Assembly: GCA_038373885.1 (NCBI GenBank) | Contig: JAWZYV010012253.1 | Span: 186,001 to 250,000, forward strand | Source: Cheiracanthium punctorium | Lineage: Eukaryota; Arthropoda; Arachnida; Araneae; Cheiracanthiidae | DNA length: 64,000 nt | Direction: 5' to 3' | Part shown: positions 45,010 to 57,489 of the stretch, one piece after another | Layout of the letters: every line of letters begins with the position of its first letter | How positions within the stretch are numbered: the first letter of the stretch is position 1 | The notes under the pieces: generated by a model | The model's input: the letters and a program-made list of their open reading frames with translations, nothing else | What the model was told of the DNA's origin: nothing | Database searches by the model: none | Made by a program: the position numbers and the translations under genes

Positions 45010-47315
45010 ACAATGTATAATTATATGCCTAAATAACACTGTGTTTGGAAAGTGTCTTATAATCGGTTATTTTATTTATTTGCATGTTTATTTATAAATA
45101 AATTATCGATTAGTTTACCTTTATAGTTCCATTATTATTAATGTTAACTCTTATAGATGGGGAAGAATACATATATTGTTCCACTTCTTATTAATCAGAA
45201 GGTGAAGCCGTCAATACAGTAAAGCAATGCTTAATGTGCTAATAATCGTTTAAATGTGAGGACCCTACTTGAGCTCTTTATTAAAAATGGACACCGCACA
45301 CTTTCATTGTTAGCTATTAGAGGCTATAATTTTATAAATTTGTAAATAAATGTGAAATTTCTAGCATGAGGCTCAGGCTCAATGTTAATTTTTTTTTTTA
45401 AATGTATGAGCTTAAATAAGCAGAAGGGCATCTGCTTCAAGTATTAGACAGTCAAGCGACTGAACATATTTTTTCCTACCAAAGTCATTTTTTGCAATTA
45501 GTTTATTGAAACTTGAATGCTTCATCGATCATATGTTGCGCAGGTTCATGGAGCAAATGATTTTCCATTTAGCTGCATTTTAATTTAATCAGCTTACTAC
45601 TATCGCTACCTCACTTGTTAATGAACCCCCAAATAAAAAGAGGTTAATTATCGGAAAATAGCATCCGTCACAATTCATCAAAGTCAAATTATACCATTCA
45701 CGAATTCCATACGTGGTGAAATCAAAACCCCTAATCTTTTAAATGCAATCACAAAGAATGAAACAGATCCCCCTCCCCGTCACTAATTAGCGTATGCATT
45801 TAAAATGATAGAAACAGGTTTCGCAATTTCATACCTATATTTCAGATTCCCTTAAAAAATATATATTTAAAAATATAATAATCATAATAATTCATGCCTT
45901 GCGTTTAACTGATTTTAGCGCATCTAAATAACCCCTCGAACTGGTATTTTATGTATACTAATGAGTTCCTTAACTCTTATCATCATTTAAAAGGTGGTTC
46001 TAGTCTTACAAGGGAGCTATTCATAGAAATCATCCTTCTTTTATTTTTAAGATAAATATAGGAGGACACAAAATAAGACCAAGAGAAGATTTTACTGGTA
46101 GAGTTGGTCTGCTATGCTACTGTGGTAGAAGGCAACGTCTAAGGGTGAATCAATAAAACGGTTTTCGATTAATGGGACATCTTATGAAAGATTATACTTT
46201 CGTTTCTTTTACACGCTATAAATAATTAAATTTATTCAGAAACATTTTTTTTCTGCTCCTTATTATATTTTGTCCCCAAATTTTGTTTATGTTCATTATG
46301 TTACGAAATTTTTTATAGCTGAATTTCCCAACTTATGGTTGTGTCCTATTAAATAGTTACCTTGTATTGTAATTTATTTCCTCCATGGCTGCCAACTGCA
46401 TTGGTTCTGTTTTGGAAGTAGATTGATTAATATCTAAAGATGCGCACTTTTATTCAATGCCCACTCACTGTATGTTACCTTCTTTGTGTTAAACTGTTGT
46501 GCCATTAAGTTGAATGCCTTTTTTAATTCTTATGGAACTTGAAGATAATAAAAGTCGAGCCTTAATTATAGATTGCAATCCGGCACCAATTTCAATCCGG
46601 TCGGATTAACCACATTAAAACGATTTCTCTTTCATTCCAAAATTTATATTAAAAATGTTTAAGTGAGTGTATCACAAATTTTATAAAAATGACCATTTAT
46701 TTCTTAGGAAATCAACTTATTATCAACTCTATTGTAACTAAGCAACAATTACGAATAAAAAATGAACAATGAAAAATCTAGTATCTAGAATAATAACTAG
46801 TTAAATTTTAGTTTTTATTTTAAATAATGTGAGACTACATTTAGGTTTTTCCTATATTATATTATATATAATATTATTATTATTATTGTCAGATATAATA
46901 ACAAAAGTTTATTTGTAATCAAAACAAAACAATTGATATCAATGAAATAGTATTTGTTTTATTATATGCTATATAATAATATAATTATATTTAATTTTAA
47001 ATTTAACATTTAGTATAAGTGTTTGAGTTCACAAATTACATGAATGAAAATTATCTTGTATACATTGTGTAAGTTTCTTTCTTATATTACCTAAATATAA
47101 CGTAATCAACTGAGTTCACAATAATTATGTAATTTCGTTATGCTAAGCAGTCTTATAATTATGATGACAGCTATCATACATCTGTTTAATCAATGGCACA
47201 ATTATCACAATATCAAGAATTTTTCAATAAACTTTCTTTAAATAAAAATTTTTGGTATATTGATTATAAAATATCAAGTTTGGTTTTTAAAAAAGGATCG
47301 AAAGAAACTAACAGC
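45010..47315. other. AT-rich desert
   Basis: Very AT-rich between 46.6 and 47.2 kb, with ATTATTATT-rich stretches. No gene, RNA or bounded repeat was seen. Confidence 0.55.
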
Positions 47316-47440
47316 CAAGGGCGGATTAAAGGGGGGGGGGCGGAGGGGGGCGATTATTTTAAAAGATCCTATTTTACTTCCATAAAATGGATGTATATGT
47401 CAATCTTCTAACAAACCGCCCCCCCCCCCCCCCGACAAAC
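47316..47440 (+). mobile_element. hAT-type MITE, GGGCGGATTAA family (copy 3, truncated)
   Basis: The left end CCAAGGGCGGATTAA and the interior TTTTAAAAGATCCTATTTTA and ATGGATGTATATGTCAAT match copies 1 and 2. The right end dissolves after a C-run into GACAAACTTGC without the TAATCCGCCACTG terminus. It also lacks the block between the G-run and the interior. Confidence 0.82.
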
Positions 47441-48730
47441 TTGCAAACCAATTACAGCTATACAAAATTTCGTGAAGATATGAATCCTGGAAATTTTGTT
47501 ATCTTGCGGATAGTTCATAAAGATGCATTTTGAGAAAACGCAGTTTAAAGTTACCTTATTGCATTCAAATATGAAGCTTTCATAAAATGTTTTTATGTGT
47601 ATCCCCGGTTCTAGTTGGATTTATTGCATGAAATTGGGGTCAAAATTCTCAGAAGTAACTAAGGTTTCAAATGAAATTAAAATTGAAAAATCGATTTTTT
47701 GGATTCTTAATCCTCCTAAGACCCCTTTTTAATAACCAAAGTGCTGGTCAAATAGACCTAAATCTAAATGTAACACTGTTAATTCCTGAAGTTGTAAACC
47801 TAAATATAAATTCAAAAGCAAAGTTATTTGAGCTTAGAATTAGACAGGTAAATAAATATTTTAATAAATACATTAATAATTATTTATATATTATTGTTTC
47901 ATTAATAATATTTTTTGCAATTTTTTAATACTTTGCATTTTTAGAAAAAATTGCACTTTGCATTTTTGAAAAATTATCATTTGACATAAGTTTAGATCAC
48001 CTGAACGTGGAATAGAACTAAATGGGTTACACATAAAAGAGAAGATATCAATACTAAAATCGAGGAAAAAATCGTAACAAAACAGTCAATAGCATAGGCC
48101 GATAATATCTCAATAAATATTTCTGCATGTGTAAGAACCATACCCGAGGGCAGAAATATATGTCCTACTGACTGACAAATTGTCTACGCGAAAGAACATA
48201 CTTTATAGAACCAAAAAGCTTTCATTAAACGGCGCAAGATTTTTGACGCTCTAAGATGCATTATATCAGCATTTGATGCTTCCTTGGTTTCACTTTATTA
48301 ATCAGCTTGCTTCTAACTATTGTCCGAGTTCAGAAACGAACTACTCTCTCTCTCTCCCTCTCAGATTCAGATCGTACTGGTGTTACTCAATGTACGCACA
48401 TTGTTACTCGAAGCGATAAAAGGGATTCAAACAATGGATCAAAACAATCGCACGTTTCTGCCGGTTAAAAATAAATAAAATGCATCGTATAACACTTACT
48501 TCATGCATGATAGTGCCTTTTTAAGCCTACTTTAATTTTTAAAAAATATATTCTTGATAAAATTAAAATTTCTGTGCGTAGTTTGTTATCGGTTGTAACT
48601 CATATTAGTTTTTTACTCCAATAAAATCTAAAGGGACCGAAACATTTTCCTACTGAATTAGGCTTTTGTTGAATGTACACGGTCAATAAATCCGATCAGT
48701 TTTCGTCTAAATATACGGAAAATATACATG

Positions 48731-48731
<1 letters not shown>
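47440..48731. other. AT-rich desert
   Basis: No gene recognised. A short (CT) run lies near 48343-48362. Confidence 0.45.

Positions 48732-48769
<38 letters not shown>
48732..48769 (+). repeat. (AT)n microsatellite
   Basis: About nineteen AT units directly adjoining the CTAG end of the Helentron-like element. Confidence 0.97.
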
Positions 48770-48770
<1 letters not shown>

Positions 48771-51052
48771 TAGCTGAAGTACCCGTTCTTCGCACGGGAA
48801 TGAATGGACTTTTTGATATTAGGATTTGAGGTGATTACTATTCATTGTAATAAACAGATATAGCAAAATGGATATCGCGTTATATTGTGTCCAATAATCA
48901 TGCATACCGAATTGCAAGGCAATCGTTTGTGCGGTGCAGAAGGCCATGCGGCGTAGCGCAATCTAGTGGCGAGTTTTAGCAAAACGGATACGTCGAAAAT
49001 ATTCTTCGCATTCAGATATCGATGTATACGAATTTTCATGACTATCGGCTGGACAGTCCTGAAGTTCATGTGTTGACGCGACATCTAGTGGCAAATTATA
49101 GGAAAATGGATAGCGCCAAACTCTTCCCCGTGTTCAAATATCTATGTAGTATACCTATTTTCATAGCGATCATTTGCACAGTCAAGAAGTGATACACTGC
49201 AGGGCCATCTAGTGGTTAATTAAAGTAATGATTTGCTACAGCGCCGTCAAGTGACGAGTTATAGCAAAATGGATAACGCCAAAATATTCTCATTGTTCAA
49301 ATAGCTATGTATACTGATTTTCATAGCGACCGTGTTCAAATATCTATGTATACCTATTTTCATAGCGATCATTTGCACAGTCAAGAAGTGATACACTGCA
49401 GGGCCATCTAGTTGTTAATTGAAGTAATGATTTGCTACAGTGCCGTCAAGTGGCGAGTTATAGCAAAATGGATAACGCCAAAATATTCACATTGTTCAAA
49501 TAGCTATGTATACTGATTTTCATAGCGACCGTTTGAATGGTCAAGAATTTGGCCTGCTGCAGCGTCATTTAGTGGCGAGTTAAAATAATAATGCATTGCA
49601 GTATCATCTAGTGGTGAGTAACATCAAAAGGAACGCAGTTAGAATATATTCTTCGTGCTCAAATGTGTAAGTATAAAAAATTTTATGCCGATCGGTCGAA
49701 CGGTATAGAAGTTGACGCGTTGCAGCGCCATTTAGTGACAAGTTACAGCAAAATGGATAGTGAAAAATATTCTCCGTGTTCTAATAATCGCGTGTACCAA
49801 ATTTCATCGAAATCGGTTGGACGATATTCGCATAGCAAACGGCTAAACGGAATAGAATTCGACGTTGTGCTGCGGCACCAAGTGGCAAGTTAAGGAAAAC
49901 GGATAGCATAAAAACCTTCTCCATCATAAAAGACTTAGGTGACACCAAATTTCATGGTGCAACGGTGCTCAACGGTGCTGGAGTTTTTCAACCTCATAAA
50001 CACATACCAATATTCATTTTTATCTATAACCAGTGTTATTATATATACCAGTCTCAGCCATAAAATCCAGTTTCAAATCTAAGCCTCGCCAAAGTGCCAA
50101 CATATGCCATTTTGCAAGAGTTTTTTCAGGGAATCATTCGAAGCATTGACTTAGCAGCAATCAATATGGGAAATGGTTCGACTGCCAAAGAGTAAAGCAC
50201 GCATTTATTTGAAAAGTGGAATCCCTTAATACAGCCGAATTTTTTAAAATTATCAACTATAATGTGTTTTATTCATCGTTACTCCGATGTACTAAATGAG
50301 AAGATTTCAATTTTCTGAAATTTGGCGGAATTCCCCCAACTTAAATCAATGTACTCAATTGGCGAAAATTCTGAAGTTAGATCGCTTGAAATCCCTTAAT
50401 AACTACATTATTTCTTCACGGATCATTAAAATTTAACGCTGTATTCTAATAAAACCTTTGCACTTGTTTTCAAAAATCTATTTCCTTTAAGCTCTCAATA
50501 AATTGCTCCAAGCCGAAAACTGTGCAAATCGCTAGTACTCACTTACTCAAAATCGATATTTCAGCCATTTTATTTTTTCGCCAAACTAAAAAATTTTACA
50601 CATTAGCCTCGGAAATCTTCAATTCTTATTGTTTTGCGTATAAAACATTTCATTCCTGCTCTGATTTCCCATGCACACGATATTATTATTTTAAAAAAAA
50701 TAACCTTACGAATATAAATTAACAAAAAAAAAATCATTATTATTCTTTTATTTTTACTTTGAGAATTTAAAACATTTTATTCGGCAAAATCGCCACACAT
50801 GGCAACCACGATCCTTATTTCACACTTTTTTCACTACAGGGGTTACAATTACGGAAAGCTTTTTGCGTGGAGAGCATAAAAAATCTCTTAAATTCCGGGA
50901 ACGGGTGGACTTTCAAAGTTTTAAAGTGGACTACGATTTATTCTATATTATTTTACATATCTGTGCTAAATTTCAGGCCGATAGGTCCATTTTTGTGGAT
51001 TTGTATACGAATCAAATCCACAAACAAACAGAATTTCATTTTTATTTATAAG
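48770..51052 (-). mobile_element. Helentron-like element (copy 2), flanked by (AT)n
   Basis: On the minus strand the 3' end has the hairpin CCCGTGCGAAGAACGGG (48782-48798), then TACTTCAGCTAG. The proposed 5' end near 51050 reads TTATAAATAAAAATGAAATT, then TGTTTGTTTGTGG with a 12-bp stem hairpin (50992-51024). Both ends abut (AT)n runs. Tandem units occupy about 49080-49900. The terminal hairpin plus CTAG and insertion in AT microsatellite fit Helentrons. No Rep/helicase frame is present. The middle (49.95-50.85 kb) may include unrelated DNA, so the 5' limit is uncertain. Confidence 0.6.
49080..49900 (-). repeat. Direct tandem units inside the Helentron-like element
   Basis: Units contain CATCTAGTGG, AGTTATAGCAAAATGGATA, TTCAAATAGCTATGTATAC and TTTTCATAGCGA words. 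The best pair, starting CCTATTTTCATAGCGATCAT at 49154 and 49353, is offset by 199 bp and nearly identical. Others are more diverged, showing an array with both old and recent duplications. Confidence 0.85.
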
Positions 51053-51220
51053 ATATATATATATATATATATATGAGACTATAGTATGAAAATTTAAATA
51101 TTTTAGGAAAATTATTTTTTGGTATCTGTTTCGTTAATGTGAGAAAATCTGATTATCTTTTTATACAGAGGACTTAAAAATTATTTCAAATACAATTTTA
51201 AAATTACAAATGATATTACA

Positions 51221-51881
51221 GAGATTTAGAGTTTAGTTGTTAGCCTTTATTTTAAACGTGAAATAACATATTTTTGCAGAAAAATATTTCTTGTAACTTT
51301 CTCCTCTTAATATAACAGTTTAATAGTTGCAAGGCACCCGAACTTTTCTATTGAAGTTACTACTATACGCTAACGTACAAAGCTATCCCTTTTTTTAATA
51401 TACATTACGGACTGTAAATTTAATTATACATAGTGTACATTTTCGAAGAACGAACACGTCGGGTAGCACAAATTCCTGATAATTACACATAATTAGAATA
51501 GTCCTTTTTTATTTCGCACAATCGAGATCTAACTGCAGAGAGAGATTTAGAGTTTAGTTATTACAGAGATTTAGAGTTTAGTTGTTAGCCTTTATTTTAA
51601 ACGTGAAATAACATATTTTTGCAGAAAAATATTTCTTGTAACTTTCTCCTCTTAATATAACAGTTTAATAGTTGCAAGGCACCCGAACTTTTCTATTGAA
51701 GTTACTACCATACGCTAACGTACAAAGCTATCCCTTTTTTTAATATACATTACAGACTGTAAATTTAATTATACATAGTGTACATTTTCGAAGAACGAAC
51801 ACGTCGGGTAGCACAAATTCCTGATAATTACACATAATTAGAATAGTCCTTTTTTATTTTGCACAATCGAGATCTAACTGC
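51221..51881. repeat. Recent 345-bp tandem duplication
   Basis: The block 51221-51536 (GAGATTTAGAGTTTAGTTGT to GCACAATCGAGATCTAACTG) recurs at 51566-51881, offset 345 bp. I count only a handful of differences (for example CTATAC/CCATAC, CGGACT/CAGACT, TTTCGC/TTTTGC). A short extra copy of AGAGATTTAGAGTTTAGTT at the junction marks the crossover. Confidence 0.95.
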
Positions 51882-52600
51882 CGTTAATTTAGCAGATAAT
51901 AATACAAACATTAATCATTATTTTCCGTTGGAAAAATTAGACAATACTTAAGAAAAAAAAATCTTACGAAATATTTACACCTGGGATCATTACCTCGTGT
52001 GGTACGTTTTAACACATTACTATGCCTTTTTTTTTCCAGAAAAAAAATCCCCATGATCCAGATGATCATCTTTCCAGATGTCTCTGTTAAATGGATTGTT
52101 TTGTAACTTGAAGCTTGGGCATTTTCATTCCTTCCAGAATGAAGATTGAAAAAAAAGTGAAAGAAAGGAAAAGAAAAATGCGAATGTTAAACCAGCGATC
52201 CGTATCTTCCTTGCCAATTAGAAGCTTTAGTGACAGGTATATTTATTTATTTACGCTTTACCGCCTCATTACTTTTACTTCTTTTCCAGTATATCCAACA
52301 TTATGATGCTAGTTTAACCCAATCTGAATTCATACAGATTTTTTTAAATATAAAATGTTTGCTTTTTGTTCAACCGAAATTAGAGAAAACATCTTACATT
52401 AATTGCTTTTTTTTGTTGTTCATAGAAAATAATAATTACCAAAAATGGTTAAACCCCCCCCCCCCCAACCACCCCCAAAAAATCGCAATAAAAATATTAA
52501 ACGTTGGTGTTAACAAAAGAATAAAAAACACATAATTTACGGTCAGAGCTATTACTAAAATAAAGAACTGCATGTTTCAGATATGGGCAAAACTTTTAAG

Positions 52601-53375
52601 TGGGGAATGCAATCCCGAACCCGCTGGATCCCGCACAAATGTTTGCGGGACTAGTCCCGTGGGATTAGTACCGAAATCGCGGGATTGTAACTGAGAAATA
52701 AACTAGTTTATTACAATTTTACGCCACCTTCCCAATCATCAATTGACCAAAAATTGTCGCATATGTATGTACGAATATCTTATCACATAACACATGAATC
52801 AATAATTAAAAATTTTCATTTTTCTAATGATCCTCCAATGGAAGTCTAAATATATTGTAATCTAAATTGTTGGCTAACTTCCCAAATTACAAGCTAACAG
52901 AAATATTCCTAACTAATTTATCTCTTAGCAAATAATCAGGAATCAATCTTAAAAAGTTTTCATTTTAGGTTTTAATTTTTTTAATTAATGCTTTTAACAA
53001 TTTTACTGACTTAGACTTCAAGACTAGGACGACAAGTGACTCTTTACACACACATACACATTGCCTTTTTTACGCTCTTTTTTAGCAACTAAGTATATTA
53101 TTTTGAATATCAATAATATAATTTTCTGTAAATTATTGTATTAATTTTCATATTTCTGTAAGTTATTGTATTAATTATCAAATAGCAGTAATTATTACTA
53201 TTAAAGTTAAACTTCACGGTGCTTAAAATCTTACTTTTTCCTATTCTTCTCCGTTGAAATGAATTCTTAGCTGAATGAAATGGCAATCCCACGGAGTTGC
53301 GGGATCCCGCGGGATTAATAACTCTCAATCCCGAAATCCCGCGAAACGAAAAACAGTGCGGGATTGCATTCCCTA
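52601..53375. mobile_element. hAT element, TAGGGAATGCAATCCCG family (775 bp)
   Basis: The left end TGGGGAATGCAATCCCG pairs with the right end reversed, TAGGGAATGCAATCCCG. It is flanked by cttttaag and cttttaat (52593-52600 and 53376-53383), an 8-bp duplication with one difference. Subterminal GCGGGAT and ATCCCGC words recur in both orientations near each end, probably transposase binding repeats. The AT-rich interior has no transposase. Confidence 0.9.
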
Positions 53376-53612
53376 CTTTTAATAGATTATAGTCTATACC
53401 TTTACAATCAAGTCAGTAAAGAATTCATGGTCGGAGATCAAAAGCAAAGGCGCTAGAGAGCGCTAAAGGATGAATTTTTTACCCACAATCAATATGTATG
53501 GAAAATAACTGCGTATAGAAGACATAAATCCACAAGCTCCTAAATGATGCTTTTCTTTTAATATTTTACAATGATAATCGGCGACAATTGCATATGTTTA
53601 ACGCATAATAAT

Positions 53613-54075
53613 CGCCAAACTTTCGGTCGCTGCGTGTAAAATGTGCGATATGCTTGATGTGTCTATGAATATTCGCCAATTCTTCCTTTACCGTTGTACA
53701 ATGTGTGAGATTCATTGAATCTGCTGAAGATTTCGTCGCCAAACTTTCGGTCGCTGCGGGTAAAATGTGCGATATGCTTGATGTGTGTATGAATATTCGC
53801 CAATTCTTCCTTTACCGTTGTACAATGTGTGAGATTCATTGAATCTGCTGAAGATTTCGTCGCCAAACTTTCGGTCGCTGCGGGTAAAATGTGCGATATG
53901 CTTGATGTGTCTATGAATATTCGCCAATTCTTCCTTTACCGTTGTACAATGTGTGAGATTCATTGAATCTGCTGAAGATTTCGTCGCCAAACTTTCGGTC
54001 GCTGCGGGTAAAATGTGCGATATGCTTGATGTGTGTATGAATATTCGCCAATTCTTCCTTCGCCGTTGTACCACG
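53613..54075. repeat. 124-bp minisatellite, 3.7 copies, dimeric pattern
   Basis: The word CGCCAAACTTTCGGTCGCTG recurs at 53613, 53737, 53861 and 53985, a constant 124-bp period. Copies 1 and 3 read GTGTCTATG where copies 2 and 4 read GTGTGTATG, so the array appears to have grown in 248-bp pairs. The unit is not a multiple of three, and the 133-codon minus-strand frame across it cycles through frames. It is not a protein repeat. Confidence 0.95.
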
Positions 54076-54979
54076 TGCAAAGCCGCACTATTTTGAACAT
54101 TTATTATAATCACATACCATGAAATTTGCTTCAGTAACTTAATCGTTCTTTGTGTACTTTTGCCTCAACATCACATTTGAGGGTCTCTAGCCCCTTGCCA
54201 TTTTGATTCCGACTGAGCATTCTCTAACGAAAGTCTGTTAGACGGTTAACGAAAGTAGGTTGTTTGGATTTGTACAATCATCTCTCAAAGTTTTAGCTTT
54301 TTTTTTTTTTAAACACCTTGTATTTCTTTTCGAGATCCGATTACACCTTTCCAGTATTATTTTATTTATAAACATGCGCATGTATAAGTGCATAATCTTC
54401 CTCATAAAAGTAGAGACATTGATCAGCTTAGATTGAAACTTAGACTCCTTGTGATCAGGGTTATAGACCGCTTTCCCACTAGATATATTTACGCTAAATA
54501 AAACGGGCTTTCTGATAACGCTGAAATATTTAATGGAATTCCAAATCGGAATTCGACCTTCCTGCTTGCATCCGAAAATCTTTCACCGTTGCAGTGGTAT
54601 ACCATATATTTGTGAGTATAGCTTTTATTATGTAGAACGTAATTGTTCTAAATTAAGGCACATTGTTAAATACTAAAATTAATTTGAATCGGCAGTCGAT
54701 AGGAGAGACCTGCATAGTTCATATATGGCTTAAGAGTACGCAAATAAATTTAATACAGCAATGTGTTAATTTCATTTGTGTACTCTGTATAAGCCGTTTT
54801 GATTTTACTCTCATTCCGATCAATCGCCAAATATGCTTCGTACCTAATCACCGGAAAATTTTGTCAACGCCCTTCCTGCTAACATGAAGATTTAAGTTCG
54901 CAGCACGAAAAAACAAGAATAAAATTACCTACGGCTAGAAATAAATACAAGAAACTCTCTCATTGCTTATAAATCTTCA

Positions 54980-55353
54980 ATCACGGCCTTGGAAGAAATC
55001 GAGCCTCAACCCCTTTTGTTGCCGCCTTGGAGTCTGCAAATCTAAGCCACAAAAGTTATCCGTCCTCAGGGGCCTTTTGCAAAAACAGCATCTGCCAGTT
55101 CGAAAGTTCCTTTTTGCTGCTTGTAAGCCACATTCAATGTGCTTGTATTTCTTGATAGAGGCTGGAAGAGATCCATCTGAACTTGCTTAAGACAAGCTCT
55201 GATCGCTATCGAATTGCTAGTAGCTTCATTGCCATGCTTAGCACGGAATCGAATTCCAGAGCACCCCTCTCTCTCTCTGGTGGATGCATTTTTATGGTTC
55301 ATTGAGATCTGAGCACCAAGAGAATTCACTAAAGCACTGACATTTTCTTCCAC
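54980..55353 (-). pseudogene. Possible decayed coding fragment (unrecognised)
   Basis: On the minus strand an open frame of 95 codons starts MEENVSALVNSLGAQISMNH and ends GTFELADAVFAKGP. After a stop and a shift, another open stretch (LLWLRFADSKAATKGVEARF) follows down to about 54985. The composition is balanced and coding-like. I cannot name the family. It could be a processed pseudogene, an exon or chance. Confidence 0.25.
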
Positions 55354-55399
55354 TAATCATAGCTCAAGAAAACTGATTGCATTTTGATTGAAATATGCA

Positions 55400-56460
55400 G
55401 GATTTAGCTGTAAGATAATATTACATCGCACTGGAAATACTGAAGGTCAAAACATAGAGGTCAAAAAGAAAAAAAAAAGAAGAAAAAAAAAGGCATAGTG
55501 AAATAGAAAAACGTACATAATCTTTATGGGAGTTTTTCGAATTTAAAAAATGTTTAACTACCCGTTTGAGTTAACACAGAGATTTACAATTTAGTAAATC
55601 TTAAATTGAATATAAAAAGACTTATACAGAATTTTTATCGCTAGCGATTCCATGTAACACCATCAGCTCCTTCGCACTACTTTTAGCCCAGTAACGTTAC
55701 TATTGTCTCCATTAGTAAGACAACACAACAATAACACGGAAGATGTTATTTTCGGTTTTGGTCACTAGATGCACATTTGATTAGACTTAATTGCAACATA
55801 TGCTTGCTCTCTTCTATAAAAATAAGAATGACTTCGATTTACAGTTTTTATAATTTTGTAATTTAGGCACTTGAGTAAACGTTTGGACATTTTAGACAGT
55901 ACAAACTTCATATTGTGTTCAAAATCGCCAAGCATGATTTTAGTTCTACAACCGCTTAGAATACAATATAATAATAATAAGCTACTAAGCTACTGTTGTA
56001 AGTAAATATACAAAAAAAATGAATAAAAGTATTATACTATTAAAAAGCTAAATGTCAGAAATATTAACTATACTTGTTCTGAAAAACTGAATTTATTTTG
56101 AAAGTAAAATGAAAAGTATTAGCAAATTTTAAGTGTATTGATAATAACCAATCATTATTTTGATCGCAAAGATAGTTAATTTATTTACCAGATAACATGT
56201 ATATTGTAATAGTGGTAGTAACAGATTATAGCTATAGAAATATTTAGACCCATCGAAAAGTTTCGGTAACTTATTCAGTGACTAAATACTGACTTAGCTT
56301 TAGGAAAGCTCTCCTTAAAAATTCATAAATCCTGCCATAAAGGAATACAAATAACTGCTTATATTCATAAATTTCAAACAATTTGAAGATTTAAGGAAGA
56401 CAAAATATATAAGAAATACTTTCAAAAATGCATTTATACCATTTGGTAATAACCATACCA
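55400..56460. other. AT-rich desert
   Basis: A-rich tracts near 55470. No feature recognised. Confidence 0.5.
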
Positions 56461-56463
56461 TTA

Positions 56464-56517
56464 TATAAATGAATAGAATCATTTATATAATGGTATAAAT
56501 GATTCTATTCATTTATA
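56464..56517. repeat. Perfect 24-bp stem hairpin
   Basis: Arms at 56464-56487 and 56494-56517 are exact reverse complements (core GAATAGAATC against GATTCTATTC) around the 6-base loop taatgg. A second overlapping palindrome built on ATGGTATAAATGA lies in the right half. Confidence 0.95.
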
Positions 56518-57059
56518 CCATTTTCAATATCTAATCTTAGCGGGACAAATAATTTTAGTGGCATGCAATTTTAATGTAATTACATTAATTATAAAATAAA
56601 ATGTGTTAAGTTCAATTTAATTAGTTTGAAATTTAAAATAAAATGTTACTAATAACTGAAAAAATAACATGCATCAGGTTTCTTACACTTTTTGACAGTT
56701 TTCGACATGCTTTTAACATGTCATGTCAATAACCAGTTTTTGACGTCAAAAACTTATTTCTGATATAAATGAATAAATGAATTATGTAAAAAAAAAAAAT
56801 AAATAAAAAATTTTATTCGTTTATAAATTGACTTTTGGACCACCCTGCATGATTCAGCGTATCCAATTTTCTGCGAATTTCAACGACTCTGTGTGGCTGG
56901 ACATCTAATACACCCTATTACAAAGGCCATTATTCCACTACCGCCGTGAGGTTGGAGCAATGTGTCATTGTCATCAAGAATAGTTTACATTCAAGAAAGA
57001 AAAAAGCATTCATTCAAGAAATATTTCTTCTGGTGTGCATTACTTAATTTTTCCTATGC

Positions 57060-57360
57060 ACAGGAGAATCACCTCTTTCATCAGTCAGATTACGTATCGC
57101 GTACGTGATTAATGTCATCTGGGAATGTCTAATCGATGAACCCTAAAGGTTTAAGCATGCAAATTTCTATTAATCCTCCATGTGAAATGACTTTCCGAGT
57201 CGAATGGGAGAACCTCATTCTGCCCAAGTAACGGCTCGACAATTTCCCATTTGGTAGAATCTAATTACGGAATTAGCCACACCGAAAGTATCAACGTCGC
57301 ATGCCTATCACGTTAATACGATTCTGAACGCCTATGGTATCGAAAGTTTCCTCTGTGGAT
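57060..57360. promoter_or_regulatory. Candidate regulatory island with homeodomain/POU-type sites
   Basis: A balanced, non-repetitive stretch in AT-rich desert, without coding frames. It contains TAATCGAT (57130), the octamer ATGCAAAT (57157-57164), TAATCC (57171-57176) and CTAATT-ACGG-AATTAG (57261-57276), an inverted pair of TAAT-core sites. These are established binding words for POU, Otx/Bicoid-type and homeodomain factors. The role is inferred only from motif density. Confidence 0.25.
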
Positions 57361-57489
57361 TTATTATACTGCAACATAAATAAAAAACTGCATAGGAGAT
57401 CTCGAATGATTTCAGAGATGCCGAAATAAAATGAAGACCCTCATCTTGTCATATAATCAATTTAAGATGGCCTCACCCTTCCCTGTAGG

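Noticed and set aside
53712..54113. 133-codon minus-strand open frame with repeats
   Set aside because: The 124-bp DNA repeat is not a multiple of three, so the protein 'repeats' are in different frames. This is a minisatellite.
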